13,939 nucleotides of DNA from assembly GCA_012842105.1 (NCBI GenBank), contig DUTL01000335.1:1-13939 (forward strand), in the 5' to 3' direction. The DNA is from Candidatus Fermentithermobacillaceae bacterium. Its GTDB lineage: Bacteria > Bacillota > Sulfobacillia > Fermentithermobacillales > Fermentithermobacillaceae. The notes beneath the pieces are model-generated. The model had not been told where the DNA came from and searched no databases. It saw only the letters and a program-made list of their open reading frames with translations. The position numbers and the translations under genes were made by a program. This document shows, piece by piece, positions 1 to 6,834 of this stretch. Within the stretch, counting starts at the first letter, position 1. Each line of letters opens with the position of its first letter.

Positions 1-21
1 GAAATTATTACTTTACTTTGT

Positions 22-1575
22 TTGTTTGATTTGGTCATCAAGAACGCAAGGGTCTTTGACGGAACCGGAGCCCCGTGGTTTCGGGCAGATGTAGCCATTA
101 AAGACGGATATATTGCCAAAGTCGGTGACATTACTGAAGAAGCCAGGAAAACCATAGATGCAGACGGCAAGTATTTGTCTCCGGGGTTCATAGACGCCCA
201 CTCCCACTCAGACCCGGTTTTGGTAACTAATCCAACTGCTGACAGTAAGATCATGCAGGGGGTTACTCTGGAGGTTATAGGGCAGTGCGGTTCATCGGCT
301 GCTCCGAGACGTTTGGGGTATAGGCCAGATGCAGATGATACAGACAAGTGTCCTGACTCTCCGGATTGGGCTGACATGGCCTCATATTTGAAAGTCCTCG
401 AGGATCAAGGGGTCAGTATTAACGTTGTGCCCCTGGTCGGCCACGGCTCTGTCAGAAAGCAGGTTATGGGTTCAGATAATCGCCTTCCTTCGCCTGAGGA
501 ACTCACTCTTATGAAGAAACTGGTATCAGACGCCATGGAACAGGGAGCCTTTGGCATCTCAACAGGATTAATCTATGTCCCCGGAACATACTCAGATACA
601 AATGAAGTCATTGAGCTGGCCAAAGTAGTTGCAGGCCATAAAGGTATCTACTTTACCCATATAAGAAATGAAGAAGATGATCTCATCGAGGCCATAGAAG
701 AAGCCATAAAAATCGGCTTTGAGGCAGATATCCCGGTTCAGGTTTCCCATTTCAAAGTCAAGGAAAAACGCAACTGGGGCAAAGTCATAAAGGCCATAGC
801 CTTGATCGAAGAGGCCCGTGAAAAGGGCCTGGATATTACAGCGGACCAGTACCCATATACTGCTTCGTCAACTGACCTTAGTTCTGCACTGCCCTCAGGG
901 GTATGGGGCGGAGGCAGAGAGGAAGGCTTGAAGAGGTTCAAAGATCCTTCTGAACGCGAAAAGATTATCGAAGCAATATCAGACCGGTCATGGCCAAACC
1001 TGGTCATAGCTGATTTGGAAAACGAAGATGACATGAAGTTCATAGGCAAGAGTGTACAGGAAATTGCCGAAAGCCTGAACATTTCACCTGAAGACGCATG
1101 TCTTGATCTTCTTGGACGTAACGGCGGCAGTGTTCGGATCGTCAATTTCGCCATGTGCGAGGAAGACGTTAGCGAAGTAATGAAACAACCCTGGGTTATG
1201 GTAGGTTCTGATGGAAGTTGCCTTAATGTCGAGACAGCCACAGGACAACCCCATCCAAGGAATTACGGAACTTTTGCCAGAATCCTTGCAACATACGTCC
1301 GGGAGAAAAACGTTCTCCGGTTGGAAGAAGCCATAAGAAAAATGACATCCCTTCCTGCCATGCGCCTGGGACTCCAGGATCGAGGCATTTTGCGCGAAGG
1401 CATGCGGGCTGACCTGGTATTGTTTGATGATAGCGAAATACTGGATAAGGCCACATTCTTAGAGCCTCACCAGTATGCTGTCGGGGTCTACTGGGTTTTG
1501 GTAAATGGTACTCCTGTGGTTGAAGAAGGCCGCCATACGGGAAAACGCCCTGGAATGGTATTGCGACACGTGTAA
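22..1575 (+). CDS. N-acyl-D-amino-acid deacylase (D-aminoacylase), amidohydrolase family
   Basis: Zinc-dependent hydrolase of the amidohydrolase superfamily that removes the acyl group from N-acyl-D-amino acids, probably in the cytoplasm since no signal peptide is visible. The 517-residue product starts with the family's usual MFDLVIKNARVFDGTGAPW. Metal-site residues are visible: HSH at 60-62, Cys89 in GQCGSS, His213 in THIRNE, His243 in VSHFK and Asp397 in GSDGS. From memory these match the Alcaligenes faecalis D-aminoacylase ligands with a constant offset of 7 up to His243. YPYTASSTDL (277-286) and HPRNYGTFAR (411-420) are further family motifs. The TTG at 22 fits the family N-terminus, but no Shine-Dalgarno sequence precedes it and the frame stays open to the left edge, so the start is uncertain. 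It is the only plus-strand gene and converges on the tRNA genes. Exact acyl and amino acid preference (broad, or D-glutamate/D-aspartate specific) cannot be told. Confidence 0.88.
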   Translation: MFDLVIKNARVFDGTGAPWFRADVAIKDGYIAKVGDITEEARKTIDADGKYLSPGFIDAHSHSDPVLVTNPTADSKIMQGVTLEVIGQCGSSAAPRRLGYRPDADDTDKCPDSPDWADMASYLKVLEDQGVSINVVPLVGHGSVRKQVMGSDNRLPSPEELTLMKKLVSDAMEQGAFGISTGLIYVPGTYSDTNEVIELAKVVAGHKGIYFTHIRNEEDDLIEAIEEAIKIGFEADIPVQVSHFKVKEKRNWGKVIKAIALIEEAREKGLDITADQYPYTASSTDLSSALPSGVWGGGREEGLKRFKDPSEREKIIEAISDRSWPNLVIADLENEDDMKFIGKSVQEIAESLNISPEDACLDLLGRNGGSVRIVNFAMCEEDVSEVMKQPWVMVGSDGSCLNVETATGQPHPRNYGTFARILATYVREKNVLRLEEAIRKMTSLPAMRLGLQDRGILREGMRADLVLFDDSEILDKATFLEPHQYAVGVYWVLVNGTPVVEEGRHTGKRPGMVLRHV

Positions 1576-1672
1576 AGTAATGCATGTTTTGAGTTACAGG
1601 GCCATGCCAAACCATATAAGTAAGGAGCAGTAATTTCAAGAGTCTGTCAGGTGAATTCTGAGTGTGATCACA

Positions 1673-1747
1673 TGGAGCCGGCGAAGGGAATCGAACCCTT
1701 AACCTACGGTTTACGAAACCGTTGCTCTGCCCTTGAGCTACGCCGGC
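1673..1747 (-). tRNA. tRNA-Thr, anticodon CGT
   Basis: The minus strand folds into a complete cloverleaf. The acceptor stem is GCCGGCG/CGCCGGC, the D arm GCTC-AAGGGCA-GAGC, the anticodon arm ACGGT-TTCGTAA-ACCGT and the T arm AAGGG-TTCGATT-CCCTT. The discriminator is T and the CCA end is encoded (1673-1675). The anticodon CGT lies at 1713-1715 and reads only ACG. There is no intron. It lies 10 bases downstream of tRNA-Gly and is probably cotranscribed with it. Confidence 0.97.
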
Positions 1748-1757
1748 TCTAAAAATT

Positions 1758-1832
1758 TGGAGCGAGAGACGGGATTCGAACCCGCGGCCCTCGGCTTGGG
1801 AAGCCGATGTTCTACCACTAAACTACTCTCGC
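1758..1832 (-). tRNA. tRNA-Gly, anticodon CCC
   Basis: The minus strand folds into a complete cloverleaf. The acceptor stem is GCGAGAG/CTCTCGC, the D arm GTTT-AGTGGTA-GAAC, the anticodon arm TCGGC-TTCCCAA-GCCGA and the T arm GCGGG-TTCGAAT-CCCGT. The discriminator is T and CCA is encoded (1758-1760). The anticodon CCC lies at 1798-1800 and reads only GGG. It is the first gene of a two-tRNA unit and follows a clear promoter. Confidence 0.97.
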
Positions 1833-1845
1833 TCTTTGCTACATT

Positions 1846-1874
1846 ATTATATCCTGCAGCCGGTTGATACGCAA
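1846..1874 (-). promoter_or_regulatory. Sigma-70-type promoter for the tRNA-Gly/tRNA-Thr unit
   Basis: On the minus strand a perfect -10 box TATAAT (1846-1851) lies 17 bases from a partial -35 box TTGCGT (1869-1874). The expected transcription start, near 1838-1839, is only about six bases before the tRNA-Gly 5' end, as is usual for a tRNA operon. The promoter sits in the 90-base gap after the upstream AbrB-type gene, so the tRNAs need not depend on read-through. No T-rich terminator hairpin was seen in that gap. Confidence 0.7.
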
Positions 1875-1922
1875 GAATCCCTAGACTGATTCCGGATTGC
1901 CCGGCAAGAACCTTTCGCCGCC

Positions 1923-2393
1923 TCAAGCTTCATTGCTTTGTGCGCCCTGTACAATGCTTCTCTGCACGTAACGTCTCCAGCACTCTGAACAAAGAAAGAG
2001 ATTGTCTATCACTTCGGCTACACCATGCAACCTTCCACACGAACGGCAGCGGTTTCTCTGACAGCAAGCCGTCAATACAACACCTTCTGGCTCATCTTTG
2101 ATTGCCAGGCGTTCACCCAGGTTCCAGGAGGTCATTTCTCTTACATTGGCGGGTATCACCATCTTACCGCCGGAACCCAAGTAGCATAACATTCCGGGTA
2201 TTTCCTCAGCACTCCCCATACCACCCTGCCTATCCCCGGCCTCAGACAGAATAACGCTGTCGCCTGCAACATCAGCCCGGAGAACAGTACCATCATCCCA
2301 TCCACGGGCTTTTCTGATCTGCGAAGGGAGAGTAAACCTCCATCCGGTTGTGAGTGTACGCACATATTGCCTTTCAGGCTTTTCTTTCTCCAC
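1923..2393 (-). CDS. Protein with two AbrB/SpoVT-type domains and a C-terminal zinc ribbon (copy 1)
   Basis: Probable transcription regulator; targets unknown. Residues are numbered from the GTG at 2393. An AbrB-like segment at about 11-50 contains GWRFTLPSQIRKARGW, and a second at about 70-109 contains GGKMVIPANVRE; both follow the beta-hairpin plus IPxxxR pattern of the swapped-hairpin AbrB fold. The C-terminus has two CxxC knuckles, Cys116/Cys119 and Cys135/Cys138, separated by 15 residues, like a small zinc ribbon. The frame extends back to a GTG at 2405, but the only Shine-Dalgarno-like GGAG (2405-2408) overlaps that codon, so translation more likely begins at TTG 2399 or GTG 2393. GTG 2393 also gives an N-terminus similar to that of the upstream paralogue, which has the same architecture and Cys spacing. 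Two AbrB segments in one chain could form an internal pseudo-dimer. It ends 90 bases before tRNA-Gly. Confidence 0.75.
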   Translation of the reverse strand: MEKEKPERQYVRTLTTGWRFTLPSQIRKARGWDDGTVLRADVAGDSVILSEAGDRQGGMGSAEEIPGMLCYLGSGGKMVIPANVREMTSWNLGERLAIKDEPEGVVLTACCQRNRCRSCGRLHGVAEVIDNLFLCSECWRRYVQRSIVQGAQSNEA

Positions 2394-2451
2394 GAACAAT
2401 ATCACTCCAGTATCTTGCCGTAGTCAAAACCTACCTGGTACATACAGGGCA

Positions 2452-2898
2452 TTACTCTTCATGCAACGCCGGTTGCTGTGTTTGGTTCATGCTTCTTAAA
2501 GCTGCTGCTTTAAGATCATCCCGGCATTTTTTGCAGAGGTGTACGTTAGCAAGAATTCTCTTAACATCAGACTCGGAACCACATGCGCTACATCGCAATT
2601 GCTTTTCTTCCGGCGCTACGACGATCTTGCTACCCTGTAATACCAATGACAAGATTTGCCCCGGATACAACCTGGCTTCCTCCCGTACCTTGGGAGGAAT
2701 CACAACTTTGCCAAGGGCGCCTACACGGCTTATATCCGGACACTTAGCACAACCTGTTTTGGGATTACATATGGTTAATTCAAACCCATCCCAGTGAACA
2801 CATACCACTGTATCAACCTGCCATCCCAGTTTCAGGCGCATTGATTTTGGAATCGTAATGCGCCACCCTGAGTCAATAAACCGCTTCCCAGTTTCCAT
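2452..2898 (-). CDS. Protein with two AbrB/SpoVT-type domains and a C-terminal zinc ribbon (copy 2)
   Basis: Probable DNA-binding regulator of 148 residues; no target can be named. The first AbrB-like segment (about 6-44) contains GWRITIPKSMRLKLGW. The second (about 58-95) contains LGKVVIPPKVREEARLYPG. The zinc-ribbon cysteines are Cys103/Cys106 and Cys122/Cys125, with the same 15-residue spacing as the downstream gene. An extra CAKC (50-53) sits in the linker between the two AbrB segments and is absent from the other copy; it could bind metal or be redox-sensitive. The ATG is supported by GGGGGAAG five bases upstream. The gene begins 39 bases after mtnA and ends 46 bases before the other copy's longest frame, so a shared transcript with mtnPA is likely. 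Shared architecture with low overall identity points to an old tandem duplication. Confidence 0.8.
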   Translation of the reverse strand: METGKRFIDSGWRITIPKSMRLKLGWQVDTVVCVHWDGFELTICNPKTGCAKCPDISRVGALGKVVIPPKVREEARLYPGQILSLVLQGSKIVVAPEEKQLRCSACGSESDVKRILANVHLCKKCRDDLKAAALRSMNQTQQPALHEE

Positions 2899-2937
2899 GA
2901 TTACTTCCCCCGGTACCTGTAATCAAGCCCGTCTCCG

Positions 2938-4008
2938 CTATCCTCGCTTTACCACTCCGGCCAAATTTTCCTCTATGGGAGGAAAGACTGTTCCGTTTTC
3001 AGTAATAATAGCGGAAACAAGGGTTCCAGGTGTAATGTCAAAAGACGGATTAAGGGCCTTTGCACCGGCCGGTGCTACAGCCTTGCCCATAAACTCCAGG
3101 ACCTCACTTTCAGACCGCTCCTCAACGTGTATCTCCCGGCCACAGGCCAGGCTCAGGTCGAATGTAGATACAGGCGCGGCAACATAAAAAGGAATGTCAT
3201 GCTGCCGGCACAAGCATGCCAGAGTATAGGTGCCTATTTTGTTGGCCACGTCTCCGTTGGCTGCAATCCTGTCAGCGCCTACGATAACAGCGTCGATTTT
3301 CCCAAGAGACATAAGATAGCCTGCGGCGCTGTCAACCAGCAAAGTTACATCAATTCCGTCTTGTACAAGTTCCCAGGCGGTAAGCCTTGCTCCCTGAAGA
3401 AACGGCCTGGTTTCATTCGCGTATACCATTGCAACCTTGTTCTCAGACCATGCCTGTCTTATCACTCCCAGCGCCGTTCCCCATCCACCGGTAGCCAGAG
3501 CCCCGGCATTGCAATGAGTCATAATGCTTGAACCCGGTTTGATAAGGGCAGCTCCGTTTATGCCGATCTTGTGGTTTACCTCAATGTCTTCAAGTTCTAT
3601 GCTGCGCGCCTCAGACAGAGCTGCTTCCGCAGCACAACGTATTCCGTCTTTTCCAAGTGATGAGAGGGCCGTATTCAGCACCCGCTCTACAGCCCAGGCA
3701 AGGTTTACCGCAGTGGGCCTGGCGGCAATCAAACTTGACGCCGCCTCTCTCAGGAATTGCTCTGCTGCCGCAAGAGCATCCCGGTTCCCGTTCCCGCAGC
3801 CAAACTCCATCGTCGATTCAATTGCAGCCAATGCCAGGCCGTAGCCCCCGCTTATGCCAATTGCCGGGGCTCCGCGTACTACCATATCTTTTATCGCCTT
3901 AGCCATTTGCCTGTGATCGGTACATGTTACGTACTTTGTCTCGTGAGGCAAAAGCCGCTGGTCCAAGAGAGACAGCACACCTTGATCCCACTTAATAGCC
4001 GGTATCAT
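2938..4008 (-). CDS. mtnA: S-methyl-5-thioribose-1-phosphate isomerase
   Basis: Cytosolic enzyme of methionine salvage that converts 5-methylthioribose-1-phosphate to 5-methylthioribulose-1-phosphate; it belongs to the eIF2B-alpha-related isomerase family. The 356-residue length is typical. Motifs visible are VVRGAPAIG (43-51), THCNAGALATGGWGTALG (164-181) with Cys166, YANETRPFLQGARLT (196-210), GADRIAANGDVANKIGT (244-260) with Asp246, and ITENG (335-339). From memory Cys166 and Asp246 correspond to catalytic Cys160 and Asp240 of the Bacillus subtilis enzyme. The ATG at 4008 has a good ribosome binding site, GAGGTGG, seven bases upstream; that site overlaps the mtnP stop codon, so translation is probably coupled. 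A ribose-1,5-bisphosphate isomerase, as in archaeal AMP pathways, is a related alternative, but the full motif set and the mtnP neighbour favour MtnA. Confidence 0.93.
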   Translation of the reverse strand: MIPAIKWDQGVLSLLDQRLLPHETKYVTCTDHRQMAKAIKDMVVRGAPAIGISGGYGLALAAIESTMEFGCGNGNRDALAAAEQFLREAASSLIAARPTAVNLAWAVERVLNTALSSLGKDGIRCAAEAALSEARSIELEDIEVNHKIGINGAALIKPGSSIMTHCNAGALATGGWGTALGVIRQAWSENKVAMVYANETRPFLQGARLTAWELVQDGIDVTLLVDSAAGYLMSLGKIDAVIVGADRIAANGDVANKIGTYTLACLCRQHDIPFYVAAPVSTFDLSLACGREIHVEERSESEVLEFMGKAVAPAGAKALNPSFDITPGTLVSAIITENGTVFPPIEENLAGVVKRG

Positions 4009-4022
4009 TCCTATGCCACCTC

Positions 4023-4832
4023 TCAGGATAAAACTCTCTCCAATTCTTCATGACAAGAGCATTGAGCCCTGGCGGGAACGCTCTCTATAATCTTCTTCAT
4101 TAGGTTCTTGAGTATCTCGTTGTGCTCCATAAATACTCGTGTCACTTCCTCAGCTGTTACCGGCTGTACATCTGCCCTTCCTTCAAGCCCCACATCGTAA
4201 TCGGTTATCAGTGACACATTCAGGTAGCACATGCCAAGTTCGCGCGCAAGCATCACTTCAGGGTATCCGGTCATATTGACAACCTTCCACCCCATTGATG
4301 AAAACCACTTCGATTCTGCTCTGGTTGAAAACCTGGGCCCCTGAATCACAACCATGGTTCCCTGTGGGTGGTAGCGCAATCCCAGTTCCTCAGCCGCAGC
4401 GATACCTATTTTCCGCAATTCCTCGCAGTACGGATCGGCTGAGCTCAAGTGAATCGTTTTGGGGCCATCAAAAAACGTGTCTTTTCTGCCGGTTGTCCTG
4501 TCCACGAACTGATCACAAAATACAAAATCACCCGGGTGCACATCAGGCTGAAGGCTTCCCACTGCACACGGGCCCAGAACCCGTGATACCCCCAGCTGCT
4601 TCAGGGCCCATAAGTTGGCCCTGTAGTTGACCATATGAGGGGGATACCGGTGTTGTTTCCCGTGCCTGGGCAGAAATGCGATCCTTCTCCCTGAGATTGA
4701 CCCAAGGGAAATCGAGTCAGACGTAAACCCGTAAGGAGTATTCATTGTTATTTCAGTAGCGTTATCAAGAAACTCATAAAACCCCGTGCCGCCGATTACG
4801 GCTATCTCAGCTCTTCTGTCTGTATCAGCCAT
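4023..4832 (-). CDS. mtnP: S-methyl-5'-thioadenosine phosphorylase (MTAP/PNP family)
   Basis: Cytosolic phosphorylase that splits methylthioadenosine into adenine and methylthioribose-1-phosphate, the substrate of the adjacent MtnA. With the ATG at 4832 the product has 269 residues. Motifs are IGGTGFYE (13-20), LPRHGKQHRYPPHMVNYRAN (54-73), QGPRFSTRAE (164-173), NMTGYPEVMLARE (186-198) and TDYD (210-213). The TDYD acidic pair is the MTAP-type purine site, where inosine/guanosine-specific PNPs have Asn; a 6-oxopurine preference is still possible. A C-terminal CSC (258-260) recalls the CxC disulfide motif known in archaeal homologues. The frame opens further upstream from a GTG at 4892, but the ATG has AAGGGGA at ideal spacing and gives the normal family N-terminus. 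mtnA follows after 14 bases. Confidence 0.9.
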   Translation of the reverse strand: MADTDRRAEIAVIGGTGFYEFLDNATEITMNTPYGFTSDSISLGSISGRRIAFLPRHGKQHRYPPHMVNYRANLWALKQLGVSRVLGPCAVGSLQPDVHPGDFVFCDQFVDRTTGRKDTFFDGPKTIHLSSADPYCEELRKIGIAAAEELGLRYHPQGTMVVIQGPRFSTRAESKWFSSMGWKVVNMTGYPEVMLARELGMCYLNVSLITDYDVGLEGRADVQPVTAEEVTRVFMEHNEILKNLMKKIIESVPARAQCSCHEELERVLS

Positions 4833-4839
4833 ACCCGCT

Positions 4840-4846
4840 TCCCCTT
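4840..4846 (-). promoter_or_regulatory. Ribosome binding site that fixes the mtnP start
   Basis: AAGGGGA on the minus strand lies seven bases before the ATG at 4832. It argues against the in-frame GTG 60 bases further upstream, which would add 20 residues that are not family-like. Confidence 0.7.
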
Positions 4847-4865
4847 TCTGGACTAGCCTCGGTGC

Positions 4866-4880
4866 AGCACTACAAGTGCT
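4866..4880 (-). repeat. Small inverted repeat in the rtcB-mtnP gap
   Basis: AGCACT and AGTGCT form a perfect six-base stem around a three-base loop, about 33 bases upstream of the mtnP ATG. No T-run follows on either strand, so it is not a standard terminator. It could be a small leader hairpin or chance. Confidence 0.3.
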
Positions 4881-4904
4881 TGGCCCGTTCACAATGCTTG
4901 CCTG

Positions 4905-6350
4905 TTACCCCTTGATGACCCCCATGGGCCTTACCCTGGCCACTTTCTCTGCCAATCCTGCACAAGCAGTAGCCTCCACTACGGCGCCTACATCTTTGTA
5001 CGCATCGGGAGCTTCTTCAACAAGCCCCTTCATAGTGGCGGATCTGACGAAAACGCCTCTATTCGACAGTTGTTCTCTGAGCTCATTAGCCGATATGGTT
5101 TTTCTGGCCTGTGTTCTTGAAAGGGCGCGGCCGGCTCCATGACACGCAGACCCAAATGAAAGTCTCATGGCTGCTTCAGTGCCTTTGAGAATATAGGACG
5201 CCCGGCCCATGTCGCCGGGAATCAAAACAGGCTGGCCTACCTTCCGGTATTTTCTGGGAACATCTTTGTGCCCGGGGCCAAATGCACGCGTAGCGCCCTT
5301 CCTGTGCACCAGGACCTCCTGCTTCTGCCCGTCAACCAGGTGCTCTTCGATTTTGCCAATGTTATGGGCCACATCATAGAGCATATGCATCCCCAGGCTT
5401 TCCGGGCTCTCTCCAAAGGTTTGCCTTACCGATTCCCTTACATAATGAGCCAAGACTTGCCTGTTTGCCCAGGCGTAGTTAGCTGCGCTTGCCATGGCAG
5501 CGAAGTATTGCTTGCCTTCATCAGACATGACAGGAGCGCAATCCAGCTGCCTGTCAGGCAGGGAAATGCCATACTTGGATACTGCCCTGCGCATAACCCG
5601 TAAATAGTCGGTGCACACCTGGTGGCCAAGGCCTCTTGAGCCGGAATGAACCCAGAAAACCACCTGATCCTTAAAAAGCCCAAATGACTGCGCTGCTTCG
5701 TCATCAAAAATCTCATCTACAAAGCTTACTTCTATAAAGTGGTTGCCTGAGCCCAAGGTGCCTAAACCATCGCTTCCGCGCTTAGAAGCCCTTTCCGATA
5801 CATGCCCGGGATCCGAACCCTTCATGGAACCTCTTTCCTCTGAATGCTCCAAGTCCGCATCCCAACCGTAGCCTTTATCAACCGCCCAACCGGCTCCTCG
5901 TATCAAGACTTCCTCAAGTTCCCGCTTGGAAAGGCGGATAGACCCTTTTTTGCCCACCCCTGTGGGAATATTCAGGAACATGCTGTTTACCAGTTGCTCC
6001 AGGTACTTTTGAACATGGGGCCGGGTTAAGTTGGACACCATGATCCTTACACCGCAGTTAATGTCATATCCAATCCCACCCGGGCTGATAACCCCGCTGT
6101 TTAGATCAGTTGCCGCAACTCCGCCAATAGGAAATCCATATCCTTCATGAATATCAGGCATTGCCAGTGAGGCCTGCAAGATACCCGGCAGGTAAGCAAC
6201 ATTTCGTACCTGTTCTATAGCCTTTGTCCCCTGTAAATCGCCAATTATCTTTTCAGTGGCAAAAACAATGCCATCTACTTTCATGCCCCCTTCTCTAGGC
6301 ATAATCCAATGACACTCTTGCCCTGGCACCATCTTGAGATCTTTAGCCAT
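4905..6350 (-). CDS. rtcB: tRNA-splicing/RNA-repair ligase RtcB
   Basis: GTP- and Mn2+-dependent RNA ligase that joins 2',3'-cyclic phosphate (or 3'-phosphate) ends to 5'-hydroxyl ends through guanylylation of an active-site histidine. The 481-residue length is full size for the family. Visible active-site residues are Asp96 and Cys99 in GYDINCGVR, Asn203 and His204 in GSGNHFIEV, His235 in HSGSRGLGH, His329 in YDVAHN and His404 in SACHGAGRALSR. From memory these match the Pyrococcus horikoshii positions 95, 98, 202, 203, 234, 329 and 404 almost exactly, His404 being the guanylylated residue. The ATG at 6350 has GGGAG ten bases upstream. Archease, its activating partner, is 56 bases upstream on the same strand. 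Bacterial RtcB more likely repairs cleaved RNA than removes tRNA introns; neither tRNA in this window has an intron. Confidence 0.96.
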   Translation of the reverse strand: MAKDLKMVPGQECHWIMPREGGMKVDGIVFATEKIIGDLQGTKAIEQVRNVAYLPGILQASLAMPDIHEGYGFPIGGVAATDLNSGVISPGGIGYDINCGVRIMVSNLTRPHVQKYLEQLVNSMFLNIPTGVGKKGSIRLSKRELEEVLIRGAGWAVDKGYGWDADLEHSEERGSMKGSDPGHVSERASKRGSDGLGTLGSGNHFIEVSFVDEIFDDEAAQSFGLFKDQVVFWVHSGSRGLGHQVCTDYLRVMRRAVSKYGISLPDRQLDCAPVMSDEGKQYFAAMASAANYAWANRQVLAHYVRESVRQTFGESPESLGMHMLYDVAHNIGKIEEHLVDGQKQEVLVHRKGATRAFGPGHKDVPRKYRKVGQPVLIPGDMGRASYILKGTEAAMRLSFGSACHGAGRALSRTQARKTISANELREQLSNRGVFVRSATMKGLVEEAPDAYKDVGAVVEATACAGLAEKVARVRPMGVIKG

Positions 6351-6406
6351 TCAAATCACACTCCCTTCAATAAGTTGCCGGCCCTGCGCTTTGTTCCTGC
6401 ACACTC

Positions 6407-6832
6407 TCAAACATCGAAAGTAACCCAGGCTTCGGTGGGAGTTAATTGTAATCCGTGAAACGTGGCAGCTTTTATCTGAAGATTTACTTTTGCATCCAAA
6501 TAGGATACGTGGGATCCACACATAACCGACTTGAGACAGGTCTCTTGCCCATCCCGGCTTTCTTCGAAGGTGATTTCTTCCACTTCTGAAACCGCCAAGC
6601 CTTCTATATCGAAAAGAGCCAGTTGTTCGTTAAGAAAACCCACAAGAAGATCCTCCATATCAATACCGGTTACTTGGATAGGCCATCTATGGGAAGCAGG
6701 GATCTCAGCTTCGCCAAACATTACAAACCACATTGCTCTGGACATTTCAGAAAAAATGGTTTTTAAGCCGGATCCCCACGCCTTCACCCTCACGTCTGCA
6801 ACATGATCAACAACCTGGAACCCCTGTGTCAT
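6407..6832 (-). CDS. Archease (RtcB-activating protein)
   Basis: Small protein that promotes RtcB guanylylation and turnover and can widen its nucleotide use. The 141-residue product shows the family pattern: an N-terminal FQVVDHVADVRVKAWG with the DHxAD motif (Asp9, His10, Asp13), a middle DLLVGFLNEQLALFD, and a C-terminal KAATFHGLQ followed by TFDV ending in the conserved aspartate. The frame also allows a GTG at 6838 that overlaps the gyrA stop as GTGA. The AAGGAGA site at 6839-6845 is too close to that GTG but well spaced for the ATG at 6832, so the ATG is chosen. Translation is probably coupled to gyrA, since the ribosome binding site lies inside the last gyrA codons. rtcB is next downstream. 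Confidence 0.92.
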   Translation of the reverse strand: MTQGFQVVDHVADVRVKAWGSGLKTIFSEMSRAMWFVMFGEAEIPASHRWPIQVTGIDMEDLLVGFLNEQLALFDIEGLAVSEVEEITFEESRDGQETCLKSVMCGSHVSYLDAKVNLQIKAATFHGLQLTPTEAWVTFDV

Positions 6833-6834
6833 GC

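Noticed and set aside
738..1639. Open frames on the minus strand opposite the D-aminoacylase gene
   Set aside because: They are antisense to a well-conserved coding region and show no family pattern.
1576..1672. Bidirectional terminator between the D-aminoacylase and tRNA-Thr genes
   Set aside because: Only stems of four bases or so were found, without a T-run on either strand.
1738..1926. Minus-strand 62-codon open frame over tRNA-Gly
   Set aside because: Its translation runs through the tRNA-Gly gene and its promoter and has no ribosome binding site; it is a known type of false gene over tRNAs.
2398..2427. TTGACT with a weak -10 (GATATT) before the first AbrB-type gene
   Set aside because: The spacer is 18 bases and the start would fall at the initiation codon, giving a leaderless message; more likely chance.
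2354..3902. Several plus-strand open frames opposite the AbrB-type genes and mtnA
   Set aside because: All are antisense to genes with clear motifs and ribosome binding sites; translations are low-complexity shadow sequence.
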